Of a stretch of DNA of 64,000 nt, positions 50,913-60,020 are shown in pieces (the stretch's first letter is position 1; the number at the start of each line of letters is the position of its first letter). Source of the DNA: Pyrinomonadaceae bacterium (GTDB lineage Bacteria > Acidobacteriota > Blastocatellia > Pyrinomonadales > Pyrinomonadaceae); NCBI GenBank assembly GCA_028284415.1, contig JANQRU010000001.1, positions 62,001 to 126,000 of the forward strand. Reading direction: 5' to 3'. Position numbers and translations under genes: made by a program. A model generated the notes under the pieces. It saw nothing but the letters and a program-made list of their open reading frames with translations. It was not told the DNA's origin and did not search any database.

Positions 50913-53312
50913 TTAAGCATTTTCTAATTTTGCAAACTTCTCAATCAATTTTTTCTGACCAAATCCAGGGAAACTGATAGTTAATTTTACATTATCTCCA
51001 GAGCCTTCTCTGCGTAAAACTAAACCTTTACCGTATTTTGCATGACGGACATGAGAACCAGGCAGGTATTTACCTTTGGGTTTCGGGGTTTCAGATCTAT
51101 CTTTTGAAGCAAAAGCCTTGAGTTTTTCTAAGCCAGATGTTTTCTTTGCATCGCTATTGTCTTTATCATTAGTAGTGTCGCCAGTTTTCTTTTTCTTAAA
51201 AAATTCTGCTATTGCTTCGGTGTTATTGTAGGTTTTACCAGCATAAGTCGAGCGCTTTTTAGGTTCATTATTTTCACCTTTTAAAGCACTAACAGCATAT
51301 TTGTTTTCTTTTACAACTGAACTCTTTGCAAAAGAAAGCCAGGAATTACCACGTGTTTTATCTTCAATCAAATCAAGCGGCATTTCATTCAAAAACTGTG
51401 AAGGTTCGGCAACCATTTCCTGTCCGTAAACTCTTCTTCTGGTTGAATGGGTAATATAGAGTGTTTTTTCGGCTCGTGTGATTGCAACGTATGCGAGTCG
51501 TCTTTCTTCTTCTAATTCAAGCGGATCATTGATACTTCTGGCGTGAGGGAAAATTCCATCTTCTAAACCGACGAGAAAAACAATGGGAAACTCCAATCCC
51601 TTAGCAGAGTGAACGGTCATCAAAGTTACTGGTGCGTTGCGGTCGAATTTATCTGTGTCAGAAGACAGGGCTGCGTGGTCTATAAAATCACGTAAGCCAT
51701 TTTCTTCTTGCTTGTCATAATCAACAGCAGCATTAACTAATTCTTCCAAGTTTGCTAAACGCCCTTCCGCTTCCTCAGAATTTTCAGCTTTGAGCATTAA
51801 CGAATAACCTGTTTTTTCTATTGCGGCAATCACTAAATCTGAAACAGGCTGTTCAGATTTAGTGCTTTCAGCTAATTTTTTCTGTAAGCCTTCTACAATA
51901 CCCTTAAACAGTTTAAATGACTTAATTGCTCTTGGCTTTAAGTTGAGCGGTTGGTCATATTTTTCATCTGTGACAATTGCGATAGTTTCCCAAAGCGAGA
52001 CACCAAAATCTTTTGCACGAAAATGCAGTTCATCAAGTGATGCTTTGCCAAGACCTCTGGCAGGAGTATTTACCACACGCATTAGAGCTATGTCGTCAAA
52101 AGGATTTAAAGCAAGTTTTAGATAAGCAACAATATCTTTTACTTCAGCTCTTTCATAGAAAGAAAATCCGCCAACGATATTGTAATTTATACGCATTTTC
52201 CTTAATGCTTCTTCAAATACACGTGATTGAGCATTAGTCCGATAAAGAATTGCAATTTTATCTTTGGAGTTCATTCTTTGATGGTCATAAATCATTGATG
52301 CAACGTATTTTGCCTCTTGATCAGCATCAAATGCCTGATAATAAAAGATTTTCTGACCACCAGAATTTTCTGTCCAAAGTTTTTTCTCTTTTCGCCCTTT
52401 GTTATTTGAAATGACTGCATCTGCAACATCTAAAATAGTTTGTGTAGAGCGATAATTTTGCTCAAGTAAAACGACCCTTGCATCGGGAAAATGCTCTTCA
52501 AAATCCAGAATGTTTCGTATGTCAGCCATTCTAAAACCATAGATACTCTGAGCGTCATCACCAACGACGCATATGTTTTGTTGTTGTTCAGTTAAATATT
52601 GAACTAAGGCAAATTGCAAAGGGTTTGTATCTTGATATTCATCAACTAAAATGTATTTGAATTTGTCATTATATTTTTCACGCACGACAGGAACTTTTCT
52701 CAAAAGCCGAACTGTTTTAATCAACAAATCATCAAAATCTAAGGCATTAGCATTATTTAACCTTTCTTCATACATTCGAAAAACTCTGGCAATGGCAGCA
52801 CGTTTTTCATCAGCATATTCCACTCGCGAAGCATACATCTCATAGTCTTCGCCTTTATTTTTGGAACTACTAATTGCAAATAAAACCTGTCTTGGAGAAA
52901 GTTGTTTTGGATCAAAACCTAAGTCTTTAAGGCAGGCTCTAATTACCTTTGTTGAATCGTCTGTGTCGTAAATCGTGAATGAGCGATTATATCCTTCTTG
53001 TAAATGTTCAATATCCTGCCGCAGAATTCTTACACAAAGACTGTGAAAAGTAGAAATTAATGGTGCAGATTGTAATTTCTGTCCACGCAAAATTTCATTA
53101 ATCCGCTCACGCATCTCACCGGCAGCTTTATTTGTAAAGGTAACTGCCAGAATATTATGTGGTGGGATTTTTTTCTCGGCGATTAAATATGCAATTCTGA
53201 TGGTTATTACACGTGTTTTTCCTGAACCTGCACCAGCAAGTACAAGTAACGGTCCTTCGGTGTGTTTTACTGCTTCTAGTTGTTTTGGATTAAGTGATTC
53301 TAATATTTCCAT
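50913..53312 (-). CDS. pcrA: UvrD/PcrA-type ATP-dependent DNA helicase
   Basis: A 799-residue superfamily 1A helicase. It shows motif I GAGSGKTRV, motif Ia TFTNKAAGEM, motif II DEYQDTN, motif III GDDAQSIYGFR, motif IV LEQNYRSTQ, motif V TVHSAKGLEF and motif VI YVAITRAEK. The C-terminal tail has a Lys/Asp-rich linker and the PcrA-type tudor-like end GSHVRHAKYGKGLVL. A role in repair and removal of stalled complexes is expected. It starts 3 bases after the isochorismatase gene. Confidence 0.96.
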   Translation of the reverse strand: MEILESLNPKQLEAVKHTEGPLLVLAGAGSGKTRVITIRIAYLIAEKKIPPHNILAVTFTNKAAGEMRERINEILRGQKLQSAPLISTFHSLCVRILRQDIEHLQEGYNRSFTIYDTDDSTKVIRACLKDLGFDPKQLSPRQVLFAISSSKNKGEDYEMYASRVEYADEKRAAIARVFRMYEERLNNANALDFDDLLIKTVRLLRKVPVVREKYNDKFKYILVDEYQDTNPLQFALVQYLTEQQQNICVVGDDAQSIYGFRMADIRNILDFEEHFPDARVVLLEQNYRSTQTILDVADAVISNNKGRKEKKLWTENSGGQKIFYYQAFDADQEAKYVASMIYDHQRMNSKDKIAILYRTNAQSRVFEEALRKMRINYNIVGGFSFYERAEVKDIVAYLKLALNPFDDIALMRVVNTPARGLGKASLDELHFRAKDFGVSLWETIAIVTDEKYDQPLNLKPRAIKSFKLFKGIVEGLQKKLAESTKSEQPVSDLVIAAIEKTGYSLMLKAENSEEAEGRLANLEELVNAAVDYDKQEENGLRDFIDHAALSSDTDKFDRNAPVTLMTVHSAKGLEFPIVFLVGLEDGIFPHARSINDPLELEEERRLAYVAITRAEKTLYITHSTRRRVYGQEMVAEPSQFLNEMPLDLIEDKTRGNSWLSFAKSSVVKENKYAVSALKGENNEPKKRSTYAGKTYNNTEAIAEFFKKKKTGDTTNDKDNSDAKKTSGLEKLKAFASKDRSETPKPKGKYLPGSHVRHAKYGKGLVLRREGSGDNVKLTISFPGFGQKKLIEKFAKLENA

Positions 53313-53315
53313 GAA

Positions 53316-53873
53316 TTATTTTATGAGGTTTTGTATTTCTTTAAAATGATCTGCTTTTGAATCTCTTAATAGTTCAAAAAGTGCCATCTCAACGCAAGAT
53401 GGAACAACTCCATTCATACGCATCTTGCTGATAGCTGTTGCTTTATCCTGTTCGTAACGTGAACCGACTGCATCATTGAGTATATGGACTTCGAAAGCTT
53501 CGGTCAGAAGATCATGAGCAGTCTGATTTACGCAAACGTGAGTCTCAATGCCACATAAAACAACCTGAGACACATCGGTTGCTCGAAGCTGTTCGTAAAA
53601 AGGTTGAGCACCACATGAGCTAAAAGCGGTTTTTTCAATAAAATCAAAGTCGTCAGGAATAATTTCCAAAAGCTCATCAATAGTTCTGCCTAAACCCTTA
53701 GGATATTGTTCAGTAATAATGATAGGAAGTTCAAGAATCTGAAAGCCTTGAATTGCAATTTTGGCACGCGAAACAATTCGGTCAAATTCCGGAATGACCG
53801 GGCGAAATGCTTCTTGAATATCAACGACAACAAGTGCGGTTCGATTTCTATCTAAAACTCTCGGATGCGACAT
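53316..53873 (-). CDS. Isochorismatase-family hydrolase
   Basis: A 185-residue cysteine hydrolase (isochorismatase/YcaC-like). The catalytic Asp is in LVVVDIQEAF, the Lys in IEKTAFSS, and the nucleophile Cys in VVLCGIETHVCV. The neighbour context gives no substrate; members act on isochorismate, nicotinamide or related amides. It lies between a small membrane protein gene (3 bases upstream) and the helicase gene. Confidence 0.88.
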   Translation of the reverse strand: MSHPRVLDRNRTALVVVDIQEAFRPVIPEFDRIVSRAKIAIQGFQILELPIIITEQYPKGLGRTIDELLEIIPDDFDFIEKTAFSSCGAQPFYEQLRATDVSQVVLCGIETHVCVNQTAHDLLTEAFEVHILNDAVGSRYEQDKATAISKMRMNGVVPSCVEMALFELLRDSKADHFKEIQNLIK

Positions 53874-53876
53874 ATG

Positions 53877-54065
53877 TTAATTTTTGACGGTTTCCTTTTT
53901 TTGCTTTTCTTTGAGTTCTTTTTTCTTTCTTTTTTCTTCTTCCCAATGACGTTTCTCGGCATAGTAAGTTTTAAAGAAAACATACGTTGCAACAGTGCTG
54001 ATTATCAAAATCAGCACCATCATTCCTGTTATAAAATAAATTTCAGCTTGTTCTGCTCCTGGCAT
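53877..54065 (-). CDS. Small single-pass membrane protein
   Basis: A 62-residue protein: a short N-terminus, one helix (about 10-32: IYFITGMMVLILIISTVATY) and a highly charged Lys/Glu tail that should lie in the cytoplasm. No family is recognised. It starts the small minus-strand operon with the isochorismatase and helicase genes. Confidence 0.55.
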   Translation of the reverse strand: MPGAEQAEIYFITGMMVLILIISTVATYVFFKTYYAEKRHWEEEKRKKKELKEKQKKETVKN

Positions 54066-54300
54066 ACTTAAATTTTAACTTATAGGGATTTTGTCGTAAA
54101 GAAGCCAAATATTTTCTAATTAATTTGACTTATTTGATTTGGTTACGCTTGATAGCAAATATATCATTGATTTGCTATTTCCTAGGTGTTTTTTTTCATC
54201 AGCTAAACGAATTAAATAATCAGATATTGATTTAACATGTAATTAGGTTTATTTTTTTTAGTAAATTAAATACCAGAACTTATCAGGAGTAATAATTTTA

Positions 54301-56268
54301 ATGTCAGAGACAGGTCGCACAAAAATTGAATCGGTTTTACAAGAAGACAGAGTTTTTAATCCACCAGCAGATTTTTCTGCCAAAGCACATATTAAAAGTT
54401 TTGATGAATACGAAAAGATTTACTCCGAAGCGGAAAAAGACCCCGTAGCTTATTGGGAATCGGTTGCGGAAAATCTACATTGGTTTGAAAAATGGGACAA
54501 GCCACTAGAATGGAACGAACCCCACGCAAAATGGTTTCTCGGTGGAAAAATAAATGTTTCTTACAATTGTTTGGACAGACATCTTGAAACTTGGCGAAAA
54601 AATAAAGCCGCAATTATCTGGGAAGGTGAGCCAGAGGGTGAGGTCCGCACAATTACCTATCAGCAACTTCATCAAGAGGTTTCAAAGTTTGCTAATGTGC
54701 TAAAAAAACTCGGTATTCATAAAGGAGATCGTGTTGCTATCTATATGCCAATGGTTCCTGAAGCGGCGATGGCAATGCTTGCTTGTGCAAGAATCGGAGC
54801 AACTCATACAGTAATTTTTGGAGGCTTCTCAGCAGATTCAATAACTGACCGCGTAAACGACTGTGATTGCAAAGCAATTATCACAGCTGATGGTGGCTAC
54901 CGTCGTGAAAGTGTTTTACCTCTTAAGGAAACAGTAGATGAAGCCGTGAAAAATTGCCCGACGGTTGAAAATGTAGTTGTCTTAAGGAGAACAAACACTG
55001 AAGTTAAGATGGTTGCGGGCAGAGATCATTGGTGGCACGAATTAATGCAGACTGTAGATGATAATTGTCCTGCTGAAGAACTTGATTCAGAGCATCCTTT
55101 ATTTATTCTTTATACGTCAGGGACAACTGGAAAACCTAAAGGAATTTTGCATACAACAGGTGGTTATTTGACTGGAGCATATATCACAAGCAAATGGGTT
55201 TTTGATTTAAAAGATGAAGATACGTTCTGGTGTACAGCAGATATAGGGTGGATCACAGGACATTCTTATATTACATATGGACCACTTGCTAACGGAGCAA
55301 CTGTTTTGATGTACGAAGGTGCACCTAATTATCCTGATTTTGATAGATTTTGGGACATTGTTGAAAGGCATCGAGTAAATATCCTCTATACAGCACCGAC
55401 TGCAATCCGTGCATTTATAAAATGGGGAGAACAATATCCCTTAAAACATGATCTTACTTCACTACGTTTACTCGGAACGGTCGGCGAACCAATAAATCCC
55501 GAAGCTTGGATGTGGTATCACAAGATAATCGGTGGAGGTCAATGTCCTATTGTAGATACTTGGTGGCAAACAGAAACAGGCTCAATAATGATAACTCCTC
55601 TACCGGGAGCGACACCGACAGTACCCGGAACTGCGACAAGACCTTTCCCTGGTATTTTAGTTGATATTCGAAACAAAAAAGGTGAGTCCAGAGAAACTAA
55701 CGAGGGTGGTTATTTAGTTATTAAGCATCCCTTTCCGTCAATGTTAAGAACCATTTGGGGGGACGATGAACGCTTCAAAGAACAATACTGGTCAGAGATA
55801 CCCAATGTTTATTTTGCAGGTGATGGAGCAAGACGTGATGAACGTGGTTATTATTGGATAATGGGGCGGGTTGATGATGTGATAAATGTTTCAGGGCATC
55901 GTTTGGGAACCGCTGAAATTGAATCTGCACTCGTATCACATGAAAAAGTCGCTGAGTCAGCAGTTGTTGGACGTCCTGATGAGATCAAAGGACAAGCAAT
56001 AGCGGCTTTTGTAACTTTAGAAGGAAAACAGAAAGGTAGCAGAGAATTAAAAGAAGAACTAAGGCAACATGTAGCAAAAGAGATTGGTTCTTTGGCAAAG
56101 CCTGATGATATTAGATTTACCGATGCCTTACCAAAAACCCGTAGCGGTAAAATAATGCGTCGTTTGCTTAGAGAATTAGCATCAAGCGGAGAAGTTTCAG
56201 GTGATATAACGACACTTGAAGACTTCACAGTTTTAGAGAAACTTCGTGATGAGGAAGAAGATGATTAA
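54301..56268 (+). CDS. acs: Acetyl-CoA synthetase (AMP-forming)
   Basis: A 655-residue ANL-superfamily enzyme that activates acetate. It contains the N-terminal ACAS domain ([10 protein letters not shown]), the P-loop [19 protein letters not shown] (by pieces), the A5 motif [29 protein letters not shown], and the C-terminal catalytic Lys of the acetylation motif [12 protein letters not shown]. Length is standard for Acs. No acetate transport or kinase gene is next to it. A 235-base AT-rich spacer without genes precedes it. Confidence 0.96.
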   Translation: MSETGRTKIESVLQEDRVFNPPADFSAKAHIKSFDEYEKIYSEAEKDPVAYWESVAENLHWFEKWDKPLEWNEPHAKWFLGGKINVSYNCLDRHLETWRKNKAAIIWEGEPEGEVRTITYQQLHQEVSKFANVLKKLGIHKGDRVAIYMPMVPEAAMAMLACARIGATHTVIFGGFSADSITDRVNDCDCKAIITADGGYRRESVLPLKETVDEAVKNCPTVENVVVLRRTNTEVKMVAGRDHWWHELMQTVDDNCPAEELDSEHPLFILYTSGTTGKPKGILHTTGGYLTGAYITSKWVFDLKDEDTFWCTADIGWITGHSYITYGPLANGATVLMYEGAPNYPDFDRFWDIVERHRVNILYTAPTAIRAFIKWGEQYPLKHDLTSLRLLGTVGEPINPEAWMWYHKIIGGGQCPIVDTWWQTETGSIMITPLPGATPTVPGTATRPFPGILVDIRNKKGESRETNEGGYLVIKHPFPSMLRTIWGDDERFKEQYWSEIPNVYFAGDGARRDERGYYWIMGRVDDVINVSGHRLGTAEIESALVSHEKVAESAVVGRPDEIKGQAIAAFVTLEGKQKGSRELKEELRQHVAKEIGSLAKPDDIRFTDALPKTRSGKIMRRLLRELASSGEVSGDITTLEDFTVLEKLRDEEEDD

Positions 56269-56329
56269 TTGACTTTTCAGAGGATTTTCTTGAAAATTTA
56301 ACTACAATCTTGGATTGCAAAGAGGTTTT

Positions 56330-58315
56330 ATGCGGAATCAAAGAGTTTTAATTCACTTGATTTGTTTCACACTGCTACTTATTTCTTTGCAATTTTCTGT
56401 TTTCGGACAAGAAAAATGGCTGAAAGTAAAAACCAAAAACTTCACATTGGTCGGAAATGCAGATGAAAAGCAAATTCGAAGAGTAGGTACAAAGATTGAG
56501 CAATTTCGGGAAGCCATGATTAGAATTGTCCCTGAATTTAGAAGAGCTTCACCTGTTTCGACAAACATAATCGTCTTCAAAGACAATAAATCTTTTCATC
56601 CTTTTAAGCCTATAAATGCGAAAGGTGAGATAACCGAATGGGTAACAGGTTTTTTTCAATCGGGCATTGATAAAAATTACATTTCATTTTCAGTTGGTCA
56701 AAATGAACAACTTACATACCAAACGATTTTTCACGAATATGTGCATTACTTAATTGATAACAATATCGGGCGTTCTAATTTGCCAACTTGGTTCAACGAA
56801 GGCATTGCAGAGTATTATGATCAAATTTCAATTAAAAAAGACAAGGTTGTAACAATTGGAAATGTAAATAAACCGCATCTGCAATACTTGAGAAAAAACA
56901 AGTTTATTCCATTCAAGAAATTTCTTGACATAGATTACAAAACACTGCGTGTACAGAATCAAAGTTTTGCAAAGCATTATTATTCTCAATCATGGGCATT
57001 TATGCATTTTTTAATGTCTGACGAATCCAGAAAGCTGAAATTAAATGAATTTATAAATTCAATCCCAACTAACAAACAAAGTAAGAAAACTCTACAAGAT
57101 CAATTCCGAATGAATTATTTTGAATTTGAAAATTCACTTGAGCAATACATTAGCTCTAAAAGACTCAAAACCAAGAAATTCAAATTTGAACAGAAACTCA
57201 CACAGGATATGAGGATTGAATCATACTCTATAGACAATGCCGAAGCTTACGCCTATTTAGGTGACTTACTGAATCTTCGTGACCAATTAAAGTTAGCTCA
57301 AAAGTATCTTGCTAAATCTTTAGATGAAAATCCTGATAGTAGTTTGGCTAATTCATCAATGGGATTGCTGAAATTAAAGCAAAAAAAGGGTCATGAGTCA
57401 GAAAAATACCTAAAAAAAGCTATAAATGCTAAAGAAAATGATTACTCAGCATATTATCGTTATGCACATTTTCTAAGCCGTGAGGGAATGCAATTTGGTG
57501 AAGTCATCGGTGGGTATTCCGATGAAAAAACTAAACTTATGAGAGAACTAATTAGAAAGTCTATCTCACTAAACCCTGACTTTTCAGAAAATTACAGATT
57601 ACTTGGATTTATTAACCTTGTCAGAAATGAGAATCTTGATGAGGGAATAAAATTAGTTGAAAAAGCATTAAAATTATCCCCGGGAAGAGAATCCTTTTTA
57701 CTGAATTTAGCTGATTTACATTTTAGAAATAAAGATTTCGGGAGTTCTAAACAGATTGCTCAAAATGTCTTGGATATAACTGAGGATGAAGGTTTTAAGG
57801 CTCACGCTCAATCAACTCTTAAAAAAATAAAAAGAACTCTAGAATTAATTGAAAGAGCAAAACTTGAGAAAGAAAAAACAAAGTTTAAAGGCGAAAATAG
57901 TTCACTCTTGACCAAAAGTGACAGCTCTGGAGAAACTACAGAAGAAGAGTTAGAGAGAAATAGAACAAAGACTCTGAATGAAGCAATAGCTGAAGTTTTG
58001 AGAAAACCCAAAGAGGAAGAAAAAAGATTAGTAGGAGTCTTAAAATCAGTAAAATGCAAAAACGGTAAAATTTATTATCAGGTCTATAACAATGAAAAAG
58101 AAATAACTTTTTACAGTAAAGATTTCAGAGGCTTGTTCTTACGAGCATATAGAATGGATATGGGAAATTTTGATATTGATTGTGGTTTAGAAAATATTAA
58201 TGCAACGGGAGTTATTACTTATAAAACGAATAAAAAGAAAAGCATATTTGGAGATTTAATTGCGATAGAATTCGTTCCTGACGATTTTGCTATTTCTTTA
58301 GAAAATCAGGATTAG
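56330..58315 (+). CDS. Exported TPR protein with DUF1570-like metallopeptidase domain
   Basis: About 661 residues with a signal peptide (about 1-27, ending SVFGQ). An N-terminal peptidase-MA-like domain has zinc motif HEYVH at 135-139 and downstream LPTWFNEGIAEYYD, whose Glu is the third ligand (gluzincin). TPR repeats follow at about 305-490. The C-terminus is Lys/Glu-rich and ends in a small beta domain (LVGVLKSVKCKNGKIYYQVY). Common in Acidobacteriota. ATG at 56330 (AGAGG before it) is preferred over a TTG 15 bases upstream. Confidence 0.85.
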   Translation: MRNQRVLIHLICFTLLLISLQFSVFGQEKWLKVKTKNFTLVGNADEKQIRRVGTKIEQFREAMIRIVPEFRRASPVSTNIIVFKDNKSFHPFKPINAKGEITEWVTGFFQSGIDKNYISFSVGQNEQLTYQTIFHEYVHYLIDNNIGRSNLPTWFNEGIAEYYDQISIKKDKVVTIGNVNKPHLQYLRKNKFIPFKKFLDIDYKTLRVQNQSFAKHYYSQSWAFMHFLMSDESRKLKLNEFINSIPTNKQSKKTLQDQFRMNYFEFENSLEQYISSKRLKTKKFKFEQKLTQDMRIESYSIDNAEAYAYLGDLLNLRDQLKLAQKYLAKSLDENPDSSLANSSMGLLKLKQKKGHESEKYLKKAINAKENDYSAYYRYAHFLSREGMQFGEVIGGYSDEKTKLMRELIRKSISLNPDFSENYRLLGFINLVRNENLDEGIKLVEKALKLSPGRESFLLNLADLHFRNKDFGSSKQIAQNVLDITEDEGFKAHAQSTLKKIKRTLELIERAKLEKEKTKFKGENSSLLTKSDSSGETTEEELERNRTKTLNEAIAEVLRKPKEEEKRLVGVLKSVKCKNGKIYYQVYNNEKEITFYSKDFRGLFLRAYRMDMGNFDIDCGLENINATGVITYKTNKKKSIFGDLIAIEFVPDDFAISLENQD

Positions 58316-58320
58316 ATAAG

Positions 58321-58360
58321 AAAAAAGCTGACAATCATAAATTAGATTGTCAGCTTTTTT
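58321..58360. terminator. Bidirectional terminator after the DUF1570-like gene
   Basis: A perfect 16-bp stem AAAAAAGCTGACAATC / GATTGTCAGCTTTTTT with an 8-base loop. It serves the gene ending at 58315 on the plus strand and the tRNA-Arg on the minus strand. Confidence 0.95.
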
Positions 58361-58364
58361 TAAG

Positions 58365-58438
58365 CGAGGCGTAAGAGATTCGAACTCCTGACCCTCAGTT
58401 CCGAAGACTGATGCTCTATCCAGCTGAGCTAACGCCCC
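58365..58438 (-). tRNA. tRNA-Arg(TCG)
   Basis: Minus strand: acceptor GGGGCGT / ACGCCTC (one G-T pair), D-arm GCTCAGCTGGATAGAGC, anticodon stem TCAGT / ACTGA with loop CTTCGGA (anticodon TCG), T-arm AGGAG TTCGAAT CTCTT, discriminator G. CCA is not encoded. All stems close, in contrast to the tRNA-Lys-like gene at 42433. Confidence 0.95.
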
Positions 58439-58584
58439 TCAACTTGGAATTAGATTTTAAGGTGATGTCATAAGTTTTGCAAATCTTGAATAGTTTGCTC
58501 ACCAAATTTGATTAATTACATTCCACTATTTAACTTAGTAAATACACATAGTTCAGAAACAAAATTTCGTAAAAGGGGAAGTTT

Positions 58585-60003
58585 ATGCAAAAAAAGAAAT
58601 CTTTGATCGGGGGAGAATGGAGAGAAACATCAGAAAGTTTTGAAGTTAAAAATCCTTTTGATAATGAAGTAATTGCAGAAGTTTGCTCAGTTAATGCTGA
58701 CGAATGTGATGAAGCTATTTCAATAGCAAATCAAGCGGCAGAAGAGATGAAAAATCTCCCTAGGTTTAGAATTGCTAAGGGATTGAGAAAAATTTCTGAA
58801 GGTATTGAAAAAAGAAAAAAAGAATTTGCTGAATCAATTTCTAAAGAGTCAGCTAAGCCAATTAATGTAGCAAGAGGCGAGGTCGAAAGAGATATTTCTA
58901 CTTTTGCATGGGCTGCTTCGGAGGCAGAAAGATTTACAGGGGATGTTATCCCTATTGACACACAAGCAGGTGGAAAAGGAAAAACCGGTTGGACGCAAAG
59001 AATTCCCAGAGGAGTAATCTATGGAATCACGCCTTTTAATTTTCCACTAAATTTAGTTGGGCACAAAGTCGCCCCAGCTTTGGCTTCCGGAAACTCAATA
59101 ATTATTAAACCAAGTCAAAAAACTCCTTTAACAGCTCTTTTACTAGGAGAAGTTTTCCTGAGATCAGGACTTCCTAAATCAGCCTTACAAGTTGCACCGA
59201 TGAATACAGATTATATGGATACTGTATTAAATGATGAACGCATCAAAATGATCTCGTTTACAGGTAGTGACAAGGTAGGCTGGATGCTTAAAGAAAAGTG
59301 CGGTAAGAAAGCAATTTCGCTTGAACTTGGCGGAAATGCACCCGTTATAATTGACCAATCAGCAGATGTGTCAAAAGCCGTTGATAGAACAACAATGGGA
59401 GCTTTTGTTTATGCGGGACAAGTTTGCATTTCAGTCCAGAGAGTTTTGCTACATGAAAAAATCTCAGATGAATTTACTGATAAATTTATCAAAAAAGCTA
59501 AAAAGCTAAAAAAAGGAAATCCGCTCGATGATTCAACCCAATTGTCATCAATGATTGATGAGAGTGCAGCTGAAAAAGCTGAAAGCTGGGTAAATGATGC
59601 CCTTCAAAATGGAGCAGAATTACTGTGTGGGAATAATCGAAGTGGCTCTATGCTTGATGCAACTGTCGTTACGAATGTAAACCCTGAAATGCGTGTTGTC
59701 AGTGACGAAATTTTTGCTCCAGTTGCAGCAATCGAAAAGTTTTCAGATTTTGAGGAGGGAATTTCGATGGCAAATCATACGAGGTATGGTTTGCAGGCAG
59801 GAGTTTTCACTCAAAGTCTTAATAATTCACAATTTGCGGCTAACAATTTAGAATATGGTGGCGTCATAATTAACGATGTCCCAACATTTCGTGTTGATAA
59901 TATGCCCTACGGTGGCATCAAAGATTCAGGTTTCGGACGTGAAGGATTAAAATACGCAATGGAAGAAATGTCCGAACTTCGTTTAATCGTCTTAAATTCT
60001 TAA
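58585..60003 (+). CDS. NAD(P)-dependent aldehyde dehydrogenase
   Basis: A 472-residue ALDH-superfamily enzyme. It shows GITPFNFPLNLVGHKVAPAL, catalytic Glu in LELGGNAPVI, nucleophile Cys in AGQVCISVQRV, and EIFAPVAAI near the C-terminus, ending in DSGFGREGLKYAMEEMSEL. Sequence around the Cys is of the general glyceraldehyde-3-phosphate/lactaldehyde dehydrogenase-like subgroup. Substrate cannot be inferred. GGGGAAG precedes the ATG. The penicillin-acylase gene follows 17 bases later. Confidence 0.94.
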   Translation: MQKKKSLIGGEWRETSESFEVKNPFDNEVIAEVCSVNADECDEAISIANQAAEEMKNLPRFRIAKGLRKISEGIEKRKKEFAESISKESAKPINVARGEVERDISTFAWAASEAERFTGDVIPIDTQAGGKGKTGWTQRIPRGVIYGITPFNFPLNLVGHKVAPALASGNSIIIKPSQKTPLTALLLGEVFLRSGLPKSALQVAPMNTDYMDTVLNDERIKMISFTGSDKVGWMLKEKCGKKAISLELGGNAPVIIDQSADVSKAVDRTTMGAFVYAGQVCISVQRVLLHEKISDEFTDKFIKKAKKLKKGNPLDDSTQLSSMIDESAAEKAESWVNDALQNGAELLCGNNRSGSMLDATVVTNVNPEMRVVSDEIFAPVAAIEKFSDFEEGISMANHTRYGLQAGVFTQSLNNSQFAANNLEYGGVIINDVPTFRVDNMPYGGIKDSGFGREGLKYAMEEMSELRLIVLNS

Positions 60004-60020
60004 ATAAACAATTCAAAAAT